Source of the DNA: JBGUVL01 sp964370395
Lineage (GTDB): Bacteria; Bacillota_I; Bacilli_A; Erysipelotrichales; Erysipelotrichaceae
Assembly: GCA_964370395.1 (NCBI GenBank)
Contig: CAYJIZ010000002.1
Location: forward strand, 93,345 to 157,344
DNA length: 64,000 nucleotides
Direction of reading: 5' to 3'
Numbering within the stretch: position 1 is the stretch's first letter; the number at the start of each line of letters is the position of its first letter. Position numbers and translations under genes: made by a program. Under the pieces are notes generated by a model. The model made no database searches. It had not been told where the DNA came from and saw only the letters and a program-made list of their open reading frames with translations. This document shows, one piece after another, positions 1 to 8,108 of this stretch.

Positions 1-192
1 ACTTTAGATAGTATTGTAATGATGCAACCAAAACGTATTGTTTATGTATCTTGTAATTCAGCAACGCTTGCTCGTGATTTAAAATACCTGGAAACGAAAG
101 GGTTTATAACCAAAAAAATTCAACCTTGTGACATGTTTGCTTCCAGTTATCACGTTGAAAATGTGGCTTTACTGTATCATAGTGAAAAGTAA
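1..192 (+). CDS. rlmD: 23S rRNA (uracil-5-)-methyltransferase RlmD/RlmCD family, C-terminal fragment
   Basis: The window opens inside this gene; the last 63 codons are present and end in TAA. The visible part contains YVSCNSATLARDL, the family motif in which the Cys is the catalytic nucleophile attacking C6 of the target uracil (canonical SCNPATLARD; here Ser replaces Pro). The end, DMFASSYHVENVALL, is the usual C-terminus of RumA/TrmA-type SAM-dependent methyltransferases. The family methylates U1939 and/or U747 of 23S rRNA; which site this one modifies cannot be told from the fragment. A hairpin terminator follows 36 bases later. Confidence 0.9.
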   Translation, partial: TLDSIVMMQPKRIVYVSCNSATLARDLKYLETKGFITKKIQPCDMFASSYHVENVALLYHSEK

Positions 193-227
193 AAGGCTAA
201 TAGTCTAGTATAAAGTTTTTAAAAATG

Positions 228-257
228 AGCAATTTCTATTTGAAATTGCTTTTATTT
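228..257 (+). terminator. Rho-independent terminator after rlmD
   Basis: An 8-bp perfect stem GCAATTTC/GAAATTGC (229-236 with 242-249) with loop TATTT is followed by TTTTATTT. Confidence 0.8.
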
Positions 258-397
258 ATTAAAATTATTTGTTAATGTACGTCCTCAGTTATCATGATTA
301 TTGGTTATATTATTATACAATAACGAAATAAGATACATGGTTTAAAAATATAACAATAAGTTAAATACAATATAAGTAACTATATTTAGTGTGTGAA

Positions 398-426
398 TTG
401 TAATTGTGATGAAAAGCTACTATAAT
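398..426 (+). promoter_or_regulatory. SigA-type promoter of the small orphan gene
   Basis: The -35 TTGTAA (398-403), a 17-base spacer and a perfect -10 TATAAT (421-426) are present. The expected transcript start near 433 lies downstream of the upstream in-frame ATG at 406, so it decides the start at 457. Confidence 0.75.
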
Positions 427-456
427 GAAAATATAACCAAGAAGGAGGGAATTATT

Positions 457-747
457 ATGGGATTTGATCAAGTAGCAGTGGAGGCAAGAAGAAGAGGAGT
501 ACCATCATCAGAAACAGCAGATTTGTTGTTGGTTGAAAATGCAAACGCAACAGTAGGTGAAGTAGTACATGCATTTGCATTAGCTGGATATCCAGCATTC
601 GACAATTTATTGGGAACGAGAACGTATTTTATTGTTAAAATGGGCTTCCATGATCCTGAAATTGATGGAATGATTATGGAAAAACTAAGAGATGTAAAAT
701 ACCCAGAAAACGAAATTCAAGAAGCATTTACTCGTGTAGTTGGATAA
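457..747 (+). CDS. Small hypothetical protein (96 aa), strongly expressed-looking
   Basis: I do not recognise the family. The protein is soluble, without signal peptide or membrane segment, and looks mostly helical. It starts MGFDQVAVEARRRGVP and contains a hydrophobic helix-like stretch (VGEVVHAFALAGYPAF) and a charged C-terminal helix (NEIQEAFTRVVG). The start at 457 is chosen because a near-perfect SD, GAAGGAGG, lies at 441-448 and the promoter's -10 box at 421-426 overlaps the longer reading frame that begins at 406. The gene is monocistronic, with its own consensus promoter and its own strong terminator, which suggests a stable abundant product. It could be a small helical adaptor or DNA-associated protein, but nothing in the sequence fixes the role. 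Confidence 0.75.
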   Translation: MGFDQVAVEARRRGVPSSETADLLLVENANATVGEVVHAFALAGYPAFDNLLGTRTYFIVKMGFHDPEIDGMIMEKLRDVKYPENEIQEAFTRVVG

Positions 748-780
748 TAGCAACATTTAAGTAATTACGAGTAAGGAAAG

Positions 781-818
781 AAAAGCACGACATGGTTTTA
801 AACCATATCGTGCTTTTT
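781..818. terminator. Bidirectional terminator between the orphan gene and msrAB
   Basis: The stem AGCACGA-CATGGTTT pairs with AAACCAT-A-TCGTGCT, flanked by A-run on the left and TTTTT on the right, so it can terminate transcripts from both sides. It serves the convergent pair ending at 747 (+) and 851 (-). Confidence 0.85.
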
Positions 819-850
819 GTTTGAATAATAAAGAAATCGTATCGATATTG

Positions 851-1966
851 CTATTCAAATAAGTAAGTTAAATAAGCATATCCTTCTTTATCAAGATCTT
901 CATAAGGAATGAATCGTAATGAAACGCCGTTAATACAATAGCGTAATCCACCTTTGTCTTTTGGACCATCTTTGAAAACATGTCCTAAATGAGATTTTGC
1001 GATGCGACTTCGTACTTCTGTTCTAACCATATTATAGCTGGTATCTTTGTGTTCACTTACTACTTCTGGTGTAATTGGCTGTGTGAAACTTGGCCAACCA
1101 CATCCTGAATCGTATTTGTCTTTTGAACTGAAAAGTGGTTCACCACTAACGATATCAACATAAATACCTTCTTTAAATAGGGAATCGTAACGGTTACTGA
1201 ATGCCGCTTCAGTTGTACCATTTTGTGTCACACTGTATTCCAAATCGCTTAATTTTTCTTTTAATTCCTGTTTTGATGGTACTTGGTAATCTTGTTTTAA
1301 AATTAATTGGTTAAGTGTAGGTTGTTTGTTTTTTAACGTTTCACCATAACGATCAGCAGAGCCTAAATCAATATGACAGTATCCATTTGGATTCTTATCT
1401 AAATAATCTTGATGGTATGTTTCAGCTGGATAGTAGTTATACAATGGTAAAACTTCTGTTACAATTCGCTTTGTGTATTTTTTTTGTTTTTCTTTGATGA
1501 CAGATTCAATAATTGGCAGATCATTTTCATTTACATAATAAATTCCAGTACGGTATTGCGAACCGACATCATTTCCTTGTTTGTTTTTAGAAATAGGGTT
1601 TACTACTTGAAAATAGCCATTTAAAACATCCTCTAAAGAAATGATTGTAGTATCAAAAGTGACTTTTACCGTTTCTGCATGGTTTGTTCCTCGATAACAA
1701 ACATCTTCATATGTCGGGTTTTTGGTGTTTCCGTTAGCATAACCAACTTCTGTGTCGATAATTCCTGGTAATTTTTTAAAGAATGCTTCAACACCCCAAA
1801 AACAACCTCCTGCTAAATATATTGTGTCTTGTCCTGGTTCATTGTTCATAATTTGTTTCTCCTTTATGATTTCATCAGAAACTGGTGAAGTAGATGTAGT
1901 ACATCCACTTATGATTAAAAACGATACCAAAAAAATGGGATAAATGAATTTTTTTAATGTTCCCAT
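851..1966 (-). CDS. msrAB: Lipoprotein MsrA-MsrB fusion, peptide methionine sulfoxide reductase
   Basis: This fusion enzyme reduces both stereoisomers of oxidised methionine in proteins: MsrA acts on the S form, MsrB on the R form. Residues 1-22 form a lipoprotein signal with lipobox ISGC (Cys22), so the enzyme should sit on the outer face of the membrane. The MsrA domain (about 45-200) carries the active-site GCFWG with Cys55. The MsrB domain (about 225-371) has GCGWPSF with the resolving Cys and RYCINGVSLRF with the catalytic Cys. The zinc-binding CxxC pairs of many MsrB proteins are missing (GEPLFSS replaces the first). SD GAAGGTGA precedes the ATG. It is the last gene of the operon with ccdA and the thioredoxin lipoprotein, which deliver electrons to it. 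Confidence 0.95.
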   Translation of the reverse strand: MGTLKKFIYPIFLVSFLIISGCTTSTSPVSDEIIKEKQIMNNEPGQDTIYLAGGCFWGVEAFFKKLPGIIDTEVGYANGNTKNPTYEDVCYRGTNHAETVKVTFDTTIISLEDVLNGYFQVVNPISKNKQGNDVGSQYRTGIYYVNENDLPIIESVIKEKQKKYTKRIVTEVLPLYNYYPAETYHQDYLDKNPNGYCHIDLGSADRYGETLKNKQPTLNQLILKQDYQVPSKQELKEKLSDLEYSVTQNGTTEAAFSNRYDSLFKEGIYVDIVSGEPLFSSKDKYDSGCGWPSFTQPITPEVVSEHKDTSYNMVRTEVRSRIAKSHLGHVFKDGPKDKGGLRYCINGVSLRFIPYEDLDKEGYAYLTYLFE

Positions 1967-1979
1967 GTTGTTTCACCTT

Positions 1980-2486
1980 CTACTCTATTTCGCTCATAAC
2001 GGAGTGAATCGTATTGTTGTCAACATGACCGATACTTAATTTAACCAATTCACCCTCGCTATTGAAGAAACCAGAAGAAGGATAGGCACGGACACCCATC
2101 TCATCAGTAAATTCAGCGTTTTCATCGAATAAAACTTCAAAGTGGTTGGTATCCAAACCAGCAAACCACTCTTTGAAATCTGCTTCATTCATTTCACCAC
2201 GTTGATTAATTGCGACTATACTTAACACTTCAAAATCGTTGTCTTCTTGTGCTAGTGTATCAAATTCGTTTAACCCTGCTAAACAAGAAGGGCACCAAGA
2301 AGCCCAAAATTTAATGTATACTTTTTTTCCTTTAAAGTCAGATAAGGATACTGTTTCGCCTTTTATATTTTTCATTGTGAACCCCGTTTCTTCTTTTGTT
2401 TGTGTGTTTTCATCTTTTGTAGAAGAGGAACTACACCCTGCTACAATAAATAAACTTAATAGTAAAGTAATAAAAAGTTTCTTCAT
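1980..2486 (-). CDS. Thioredoxin-like lipoprotein (TlpA/Etrx type)
   Basis: The 168-residue protein has a signal peptide with lipobox VAGC and a TlpA/ResA-type thioredoxin fold with the redox motif WASWCPSC. The family passes reducing power from membrane CcdA to extracellular partners; the neighbour msrAB is the obvious acceptor, as in the pneumococcal CcdA-Etrx-MsrAB systems. The start at 2486 is preferred because the SD GAGGAG lies just upstream of it. An alternative ATG at 2504 overlaps the ccdA stop in an ATGA arrangement but would put six charged residues before MKKLF. The cis-Pro loop expected of thioredoxin folds is seen as AYPSSG. Confidence 0.9.
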   Translation of the reverse strand: MKKLFITLLLSLFIVAGCSSSSTKDENTQTKEETGFTMKNIKGETVSLSDFKGKKVYIKFWASWCPSCLAGLNEFDTLAQEDNDFEVLSIVAINQRGEMNEADFKEWFAGLDTNHFEVLFDENAEFTDEMGVRAYPSSGFFNSEGELVKLSIGHVDNNTIHSVMSEIE

Positions 2487-2500
2487 AAGTTTTTCTCCTC

Positions 2501-3184
2501 TCATGTGAATAGGGTAACCAAATAATTCAATTGATTACTCATTAATAAGAAACCCATAAAAATAATAATGATTCCACTTATTATTTTTATCGTTTTCATG
2601 TGTTTTTTTAATCCGTTCACTTTTACTAGTAATGTTTCGGAGAAAAAAGCCAGTACCATAAATGGAATTAAAAAGCCTAAAGCGTAAAGGATTATCAATA
2701 ATAAAGAATAAGCAACGTTGCTTTGTGTTGCTGCTAAACCTAAAATTGCTGCTAAAATCGGACCGATACAAGGTGTCCAACCAAAACTGAATGTAAATCC
2801 AAAAAGAAAAGATTTTACATATTCATTCGATCCTTGGTAGTGCAATGCGATTTTTTTATCGTAAAATAGAGCAGGGATTTTAATGATACCCATTTGGTGT
2901 ATACCTAATACGATAACAATGATTCCCAATGTTATAGAAAAGATATCACTGCGAATCAATTGTGAAAACATACCTGCACCAAATCCTAATATGATAAAAC
3001 TGATTGAAATTCCAAAGACAAATAGGAAAGTTCTTGTGATTACGATTTTCTTGTTTACTTTATCACTGTGTTTGTCGCTGGAAAACATTGCGAAAAAGAC
3101 AGGTAATAGCGGAATTACACAGGGTGAAAAGAAAGAAAATAAACCAGCGCTGAATACGCTTCCTAAAAAGATAAGTTCACTCAT
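2501..3184 (-). CDS. ccdA: Cytochrome c biogenesis/thiol-disulfide transporter CcdA
   Basis: This 227-residue integral membrane protein has about six hydrophobic segments and the DsbD-beta/CcdA signature. Paired cysteines lie in FFSPCVIPLLP near the N-terminus and in GWTPCIGPILAAILG in the second half. CcdA carries electrons from cytoplasmic thioredoxin across the membrane. It is the first gene of the three-gene operon and the stop overlaps the upstream ATG of the thioredoxin lipoprotein. SD AAGGAGA precedes the ATG. No cytochrome c genes are nearby, so methionine sulfoxide repair is the likely job. Confidence 0.93.
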   Translation of the reverse strand: MSELIFLGSVFSAGLFSFFSPCVIPLLPVFFAMFSSDKHSDKVNKKIVITRTFLFVFGISISFIILGFGAGMFSQLIRSDIFSITLGIIVIVLGIHQMGIIKIPALFYDKKIALHYQGSNEYVKSFLFGFTFSFGWTPCIGPILAAILGLAATQSNVAYSLLLIILYALGFLIPFMVLAFFSETLLVKVNGLKKHMKTIKIISGIIIIFMGFLLMSNQLNYLVTLFT

Positions 3185-3204
3185 ATAACATTCTCCTTGA
3201 TTAA

Positions 3205-3233
3205 ATTATAAGTGTCATGATGAGATAGTACAA
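3205..3233 (-). promoter_or_regulatory. Promoter of ccdA-thioredoxin-msrAB operon
   Basis: On the minus strand, -35 TTGTAC (3228-3233), 17-base spacer and perfect -10 TATAAT (3205-3210) lie just upstream of ccdA. Confidence 0.75.
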
Positions 3234-3297
3234 TCGATTGACCCATGATTTTATGAAAAGCTTGTATAATTGGTAAAAAAAGTAATTTTAAAAAGAG

Positions 3298-3310
3298 TGA
3301 TAGACTATCA
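3298..3310. promoter_or_regulatory. Inverted repeat at the -35 position of the first GGDEF gene
   Basis: TGATAG-A-CTATCA is a perfect 6-bp inverted repeat around a single base, covering the place where the -35 box would be for the TATAAT at 3329. It has the geometry of an operator; no regulator is identified. Confidence 0.4.
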
Positions 3311-3328
3311 ATAATGAGAAACATTTAG

Positions 3329-3343
3329 TATAATATAACCATG
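3329..3343 (+). promoter_or_regulatory. -10 box placed for a leaderless transcript
   Basis: TATAAT (3329-3334) is separated from the ATG at 3341 by only ATAACC. Transcription would begin at or next to the start codon, and there is no Shine-Dalgarno sequence. The same 15 bases occur at the lepB start (46936-46950). Confidence 0.6.
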
Positions 3344-4954
3344 ATGCATGAAAAAAACGAACAATTGAAAAAACAAATTTATCAGCTATATAGTGAGGAA
3401 GATGACATTCGTATCGAATTGTGTGAACAACTTTTAGAAAGTGCACAGAAGACAAAAGATGAAACGAGTGTTGTTTATGCATTGTTGTTTTTAGCGAATG
3501 CGTATTTGGATAAAAATGATAAAGTTGCAGGAATGGAACAATTGCGTAAAGCAAAAGTTTATGTCAACGATAATAAACCTAATGAACTTTTGGAAAAGTA
3601 CTATACTACACAATATCGTGTATACGATAGCTTGTTTGATACAAAAACAGCATTTTATTATTGTTTACAATCCTTAAAAGTGTCTGAAAAATTACGTGAT
3701 CTCAACACTCCTAGTGATGTTTTTTCACAATGTTTCGTCAATGATCTTGAAAATCGTATTGTCGGTAATTATGGTAATATTGGAATTAATTTCTTTAACT
3801 ATGGTTTGTATGAAAATGCGCTAATATACGGTAAAAAGGCATTGCAATTATTGTCAGAGTTGGAAGTGATAAATTACGAAGCCAAGTGTTTGTTGCTTCT
3901 AAATATCGTGCTGAGCTCTTTGAAGTTAAACAGTGAAGAAAATGTGTTGGCTTATATTGAAGAGTTGGAAGGATTACCTTTGGCGCAAGAAGAATTAAAG
4001 ATATATTGTGATTATGCATACTTAAATTATTATTTATTTAAAAAAGATGATCAAATGATTGTGTCTTATATTGATGCTTTGTTTCAAGATGATATGGAAA
4101 GGGTTGCGGGACGATTGACAGCCATTGGTTTTTATAGTGATATTTTAGAAACGTTAATCAAACAAAAATACCAAGTCATCGCTAAGCGTATTATTAAAAT
4201 TGTGGAAACATTAATCGAAGCAGATGAAGTGCAACCACTCTTGAAACTGAATCAATTAAAGATATTGTATGCTACTACTTTTGGTTATGAAAAAGAAGTA
4301 CAACAGCATTACATACAATATCACAAGTTATATTTACAAAATGAAAAAATGACGCAAGCACTAAAGGTGAATGGGTTGCTTACGCGTTTGAGGATGAATG
4401 ACATCACATTAAAAACGAGCGAATCCATGGGACAAATCAAAGAGTTAGAGGAAATGATTCATTATGATGAGTTAACCAAAATATACAATCGTCGTTTCTT
4501 AAGCATTACTTATAATAAATTATTTAATGAAGCAGCAACTCGAATGCTAGGAATTGCAATTATTGATGTGGATTTCTTTAAGCAATACAATGATTGTTAT
4601 GGGCATTTGGCAGGTGATGAAGTTTTAAAGAAAGTTGCTGACTGTTTACAAAGTAGTCACTTAGAAGAAATGATCGTATGTCGTTACGGTGGAGATGAGT
4701 TTGTTGTTTTATGTTGGGACGATAGTTGTGCTAACTTTGCTTCTTATTTAGAAGAAGTGAGCAATAAGGTTCGACAACTAAACATTCCACATGAGACAAG
4801 TAAAAGCGCAAGTTATGTAAGTCTTTCAATTGGGTTTAAAATACAACAGTTAAGTGAACAATCACAAGTATTAAACTTATTTAATGAAGCGGACAAAGCG
4901 TTGTATGCAGCAAAGGAAAAAGGTAGAAATCAAATTAGTGAAATAGGGAGTTAG
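3341..4954 (+). CDS. TPR-containing diguanylate cyclase
   Basis: The 537-residue cytoplasmic protein has an N-terminal helical region with tetratricopeptide-like repeats (about 1-340), a short coiled linker, and a GGDEF domain (about 370-535). The signature RYGGDEF is intact (450-454), with NRRF and DVDFFKQYND upstream, so it should make cyclic-di-GMP from two GTP. The inhibitory RxxD site normally five residues before GGDEF is absent. It has no transmembrane segment, so the TPR part probably senses a protein or peptide partner. It forms a pair with the similar gene nine bases downstream and is probably co-transcribed with it. The start has no SD and appears leaderless; MM at 3341/3344 leaves a one-codon ambiguity. 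Confidence 0.9.
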   Translation: MMHEKNEQLKKQIYQLYSEEDDIRIELCEQLLESAQKTKDETSVVYALLFLANAYLDKNDKVAGMEQLRKAKVYVNDNKPNELLEKYYTTQYRVYDSLFDTKTAFYYCLQSLKVSEKLRDLNTPSDVFSQCFVNDLENRIVGNYGNIGINFFNYGLYENALIYGKKALQLLSELEVINYEAKCLLLLNIVLSSLKLNSEENVLAYIEELEGLPLAQEELKIYCDYAYLNYYLFKKDDQMIVSYIDALFQDDMERVAGRLTAIGFYSDILETLIKQKYQVIAKRIIKIVETLIEADEVQPLLKLNQLKILYATTFGYEKEVQQHYIQYHKLYLQNEKMTQALKVNGLLTRLRMNDITLKTSESMGQIKELEEMIHYDELTKIYNRRFLSITYNKLFNEAATRMLGIAIIDVDFFKQYNDCYGHLAGDEVLKKVADCLQSSHLEEMIVCRYGGDEFVVLCWDDSCANFASYLEEVSNKVRQLNIPHETSKSASYVSLSIGFKIQQLSEQSQVLNLFNEADKALYAAKEKGRNQISEIGS

Positions 4955-4963
4955 GAGAATACT

Positions 4964-6541
4964 GTGAACCAAAAAGAGGTAAATCGCATCGCGTATTTAA
5001 TTGATTTTATTAAGAATAAACATGTATCTAGTCCAAAAGATGATTTGCCATACTATGAAGAGTTGTTAGCATTGTCAAAGAAAAATGCACATTTGTATGG
5101 GCAAGCATTTGCTCAGATTCGTCTTGCACAAGCTAATCTGATTATGCAAAATTATCCTTTGTATATGGAGCATATTTTAATTGCGAAAGAAATTGCGGAA
5201 AATAATAACTATTTTGATATTCTCTTGTATTACTACAATAACGAAGGAATTCGTTTTATGAAAAACTTTGATGAAATTAGTGCGTTAACAATGTTTTTAA
5301 AGGGAGTGAATGTTGCTAGCGAAATTTCGGATTATGACTTTTGTGCGATTTTCTACAACAATGCTGCAGAGATTTTTTACGATAACAAAGATTATAAAAC
5401 AGCGTTAAAATATTACTTAAAATCGTTGGCAGTTTTGGAAACAAAAAAGAGTACAATGGGAGAAGAATACCACAAAGCAATTTTAGAAAATGTCATTCGT
5501 GTGTATTGTTTGATGAAGGATGTTAAAAGAGCGTCTAAATATTTTGAAAAGTACAATTCGATTTCCATTGAAAATCCCATGTTTCCATTTACCCAATCCG
5601 ATGCAGAAATACGTATCTTATTATTAAAAAAAGAAAAAGAGTTAGCACTGCAAAAACTGCTGAAGTTATTTGATGAGATGCAAAATTCAAATGTCGATGA
5701 GAATTTACTAGTGTATTTGTATTTGTTTTTATGCGAAACCTTTTTGTCTTTTCAACGAAGAGAAGAAACAGAAAAATGTTTGCAATTATTATCAAATATG
5801 AATTTAGAAATCAATCAGAATACTTTAATTGAAATAGCGAAATTAAAAGTGCAATTTTGTGAAACATTTGGGGTAAAGGATCCAACGATTTACCAATCGT
5901 TTTACGAATTAACAAAACGTAGTGAGCAAAGTAACTTAGATATGATTACGAAAAGTCTGCATTCCTCTATTTCATTTTATGAGATGGAGAAAGAAAACGA
6001 ACAAGTGAAGAAGGAAAAAAGAAACTTAATGGAGCTTGCTATGTTCGATGAGTTAACAGGAGTTTACAATCGTCGTCATTATCAAAGAATGATTGAGAAG
6101 CAATACAAGAAGAAAAAGATTAGTAGTATTACCCATATTATGATTGATGTAGATTACTTTAAAGAATACAATGATTACTATGGTCATCAAAAAGGTGATG
6201 TGATTTTAAAACAAGTAGCAAAATGCATTCAAGAATCTTTGTTGAAAGAGGGATTGCTTGCCCGTTATGGGGGAGATGAGTTTGCTTGCTTTATCTTGAA
6301 TCAACCATTGGATAAAGTGTATGCTTTTTTAGAACAAGTTCAAAAAACAATACTAGAAGCAGACATTGCACATGTGAAAGCAAAAGGGGTAAAACGATTA
6401 ACGCTATCAATGGGTGCTTGTTATATCACAAACAAAAAGAATCTTACATTCCAAGAATTAGTTAGATGTTCTGATGAAGTGTTGTACGAGGTGAAAAAAC
6501 AAGGAAGGAATCAATTTTTGTTAAAAGAAGTTGATTTATAA
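4964..6541 (+). CDS. TPR-containing diguanylate cyclase, paralogue of the preceding gene
   Basis: The 525-residue protein has the same architecture as its upstream neighbour: TPR-like helices (about 1-330), a coiled segment (YEMEKENEQVKKEKRN), then a GGDEF domain with intact RYGGDEF (436-440), NRRHY and DVDYFKEYND. It should be a functional diguanylate cyclase without the RxxD inhibitory site. The start is GTG at 4964 with SD TAGGAG at 4951-4956. The nine-base gap suggests one operon. The two proteins are clearly diverged, so this is an old tandem duplication rather than a recent copy. Confidence 0.88.
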   Translation: MNQKEVNRIAYLIDFIKNKHVSSPKDDLPYYEELLALSKKNAHLYGQAFAQIRLAQANLIMQNYPLYMEHILIAKEIAENNNYFDILLYYYNNEGIRFMKNFDEISALTMFLKGVNVASEISDYDFCAIFYNNAAEIFYDNKDYKTALKYYLKSLAVLETKKSTMGEEYHKAILENVIRVYCLMKDVKRASKYFEKYNSISIENPMFPFTQSDAEIRILLLKKEKELALQKLLKLFDEMQNSNVDENLLVYLYLFLCETFLSFQRREETEKCLQLLSNMNLEINQNTLIEIAKLKVQFCETFGVKDPTIYQSFYELTKRSEQSNLDMITKSLHSSISFYEMEKENEQVKKEKRNLMELAMFDELTGVYNRRHYQRMIEKQYKKKKISSITHIMIDVDYFKEYNDYYGHQKGDVILKQVAKCIQESLLKEGLLARYGGDEFACFILNQPLDKVYAFLEQVQKTILEADIAHVKAKGVKRLTLSMGACYITNKKNLTFQELVRCSDEVLYEVKKQGRNQFLLKEVDL

Positions 6542-6604
6542 ATAAAACCATTCAGTATGAAATACTCTTTTATAGAGGTAAATAATTGGTTATATTAAAA
6601 AAAC

Positions 6605-6656
6605 AAACGCGAAATATAATGCAAATGTTAAGATTTGTCATTTATTTGCGTTTTTT
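6605..6656 (+). terminator. Possible terminator after the GGDEF pair
   Basis: AAACGC at 6605 pairs with GCGTTT near 6648 to close a long imperfect hairpin, followed by a T run. The stem is interrupted, so support is modest. Confidence 0.45.
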
Positions 6657-6679
6657 CTATGTTTTTTGCTTTAATATAT

Positions 6680-6708
6680 TTGAATGTGTACCTTATTTTC
6701 AGTATACT
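6680..6708 (+). promoter_or_regulatory. Promoter of the EAL-domain gene
   Basis: TTGAAT (6680-6685), 17-base spacer, TATACT (6703-6708). Confidence 0.7.
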
Positions 6709-6737
6709 TAAAATAGATAGAGGGATGAGGAAAGAGT

Positions 6738-8012
6738 ATGAAGGATAAACAGTGGATGCGTTCTAAATACGAAGAAATAAGAAAGCGTAATTCTGAGCAG
6801 TATATTTTTGTGAATATGAAAATCAAACGATTGCGAATCATTAACTTCTTGAATAGTCGTGACTATGGAGACGAAGTGATAAAAGTGGTGTATGATGTCG
6901 TTTCTAATTTTCTTAATGAAGATGAATACATTGCGAAAACGGGATCATCGTCGTTTGATATTTTGATGCGTTTTCCAAAAGGGGTTAGTGATCACGATTT
7001 ATTACGACGCTTCAATGCTCTTGATGAACGTTTGGATAATGCAAACGATGGCTTATACAAAGGTGTGATTTTTTGTGGCTTTGGATTGTTTTTCATGTCA
7101 GAGTATGATGTTGATTATACAACTGCACAATACTATGCTGAGGTAAGTCGTTCACAAAGCCCAGAAAATGGACATTTGATATCGCATTTGAATATTTATG
7201 GACATGATTTTATTGATCCTAATTTACGCTTTGCAACATTGCGCAAAGATTTTAATACAGCGATGCAAAATCATGATTTTCAAATATTCTTACAACCAAA
7301 GGTAGATTTGAAAAGTGGGGAAGTAGTCAGTGCTGAAGCGCTGATTCGTTGGATTGATCCAGAGAAAGGAATGATTCCGATTTCTGATTATTTGCCAATT
7401 TTAGATGAAAACGGATTAACGAACATGATTGATAAGTTTGTATTTGAACAAGCTTGTATTTATACAAAGAAGTGGCTAGAAGAAGCGAATAAGAAGATAC
7501 AGATAAGTGTTAATGTTTCAAAAACAACATTTGATTATTGGTTGTTTTTTGAGGAGTACAAAGAGATTTATGAACAATACCAATCCCCTAAGGATTGTTT
7601 GCAAGTAGAACTCTTGGAAAGTATCGTATTAAACCAAGTAGATCGTGTTGTTGAAATTGTTGAACAAATCCAAGATTATGGAATTTCATGTTCTTTGGAT
7701 GATTTTGGAAGTGGGTATTCATCCTTTAGTGTGTTAACGAGTAGTGCTATTGATGAGGTGAAAATTGATCGCTCTTTGTTTATGAACTATGGAAACAAAA
7801 AAGAAAGAGATGTCGTGAAACATATCGTTTTATTAGCGAAGCAGTTGGGGATGGAAATTGTTGCCGAAGGGGTAGAAGACATCGATTATGTTCGTTACTT
7901 ACAAGAACTAGGTTGTGATAGCATACAAGGATTTGTATTCTACAAACCAATGAGTGTCAGTGACTTTGAACAGCGTTTTATAAGAAATGATGAAAAAGTA
8001 ATGTTACCTTAG
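6738..8012 (+). CDS. Cyclic-di-GMP phosphodiesterase with degenerate GGDEF domain
   Basis: The 424-residue protein has an N-terminal GGDEF-fold domain (about 20-160) whose signature is eroded (GSSSF at the GGDEF position), so it cannot act as a cyclase and may bind GTP or serve as a regulatory module. The EAL domain (about 165-420) keeps the catalytic and metal residues: EALIRW (200-205), SVNVSK, ELLES, DDFGSGYSS, VKIDRS and AEGVED. It should hydrolyse cyclic-di-GMP to pGpG and oppose the two cyclases just upstream. It has its own promoter, SD GAGGAAAG and downstream terminator, so it is regulated separately from them. No membrane segments are seen. Confidence 0.92.
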   Translation: MKDKQWMRSKYEEIRKRNSEQYIFVNMKIKRLRIINFLNSRDYGDEVIKVVYDVVSNFLNEDEYIAKTGSSSFDILMRFPKGVSDHDLLRRFNALDERLDNANDGLYKGVIFCGFGLFFMSEYDVDYTTAQYYAEVSRSQSPENGHLISHLNIYGHDFIDPNLRFATLRKDFNTAMQNHDFQIFLQPKVDLKSGEVVSAEALIRWIDPEKGMIPISDYLPILDENGLTNMIDKFVFEQACIYTKKWLEEANKKIQISVNVSKTTFDYWLFFEEYKEIYEQYQSPKDCLQVELLESIVLNQVDRVVEIVEQIQDYGISCSLDDFGSGYSSFSVLTSSAIDEVKIDRSLFMNYGNKKERDVVKHIVLLAKQLGMEIVAEGVEDIDYVRYLQELGCDSIQGFVFYKPMSVSDFEQRFIRNDEKVMLP

Positions 8013-8043
8013 CAGTGAGTAGTAGATTCACTGCTTTTTCTTT
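8011..8043 (+). terminator. Terminator after the EAL gene
   Basis: AGCAGTGA (8011-8018) pairs with TCACTGCT (8028-8035), followed by TTTTCTTT. The hairpin starts on the last base pair of the gene's stop codon. Confidence 0.85.
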
Positions 8044-8108
8044 GCTTTCATATGAAACAAAATGTGATATGATTAAGATAACAATAAAACTTATGGAGGT
8101 AGAAAAAG

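Noticed and set aside
406..456. Longer N-terminus for the 96-residue orphan protein
   Set aside because: The upstream ATG lies inside the spacer of a consensus promoter and has no ribosome binding site, while 457 has GAAGGAGG.
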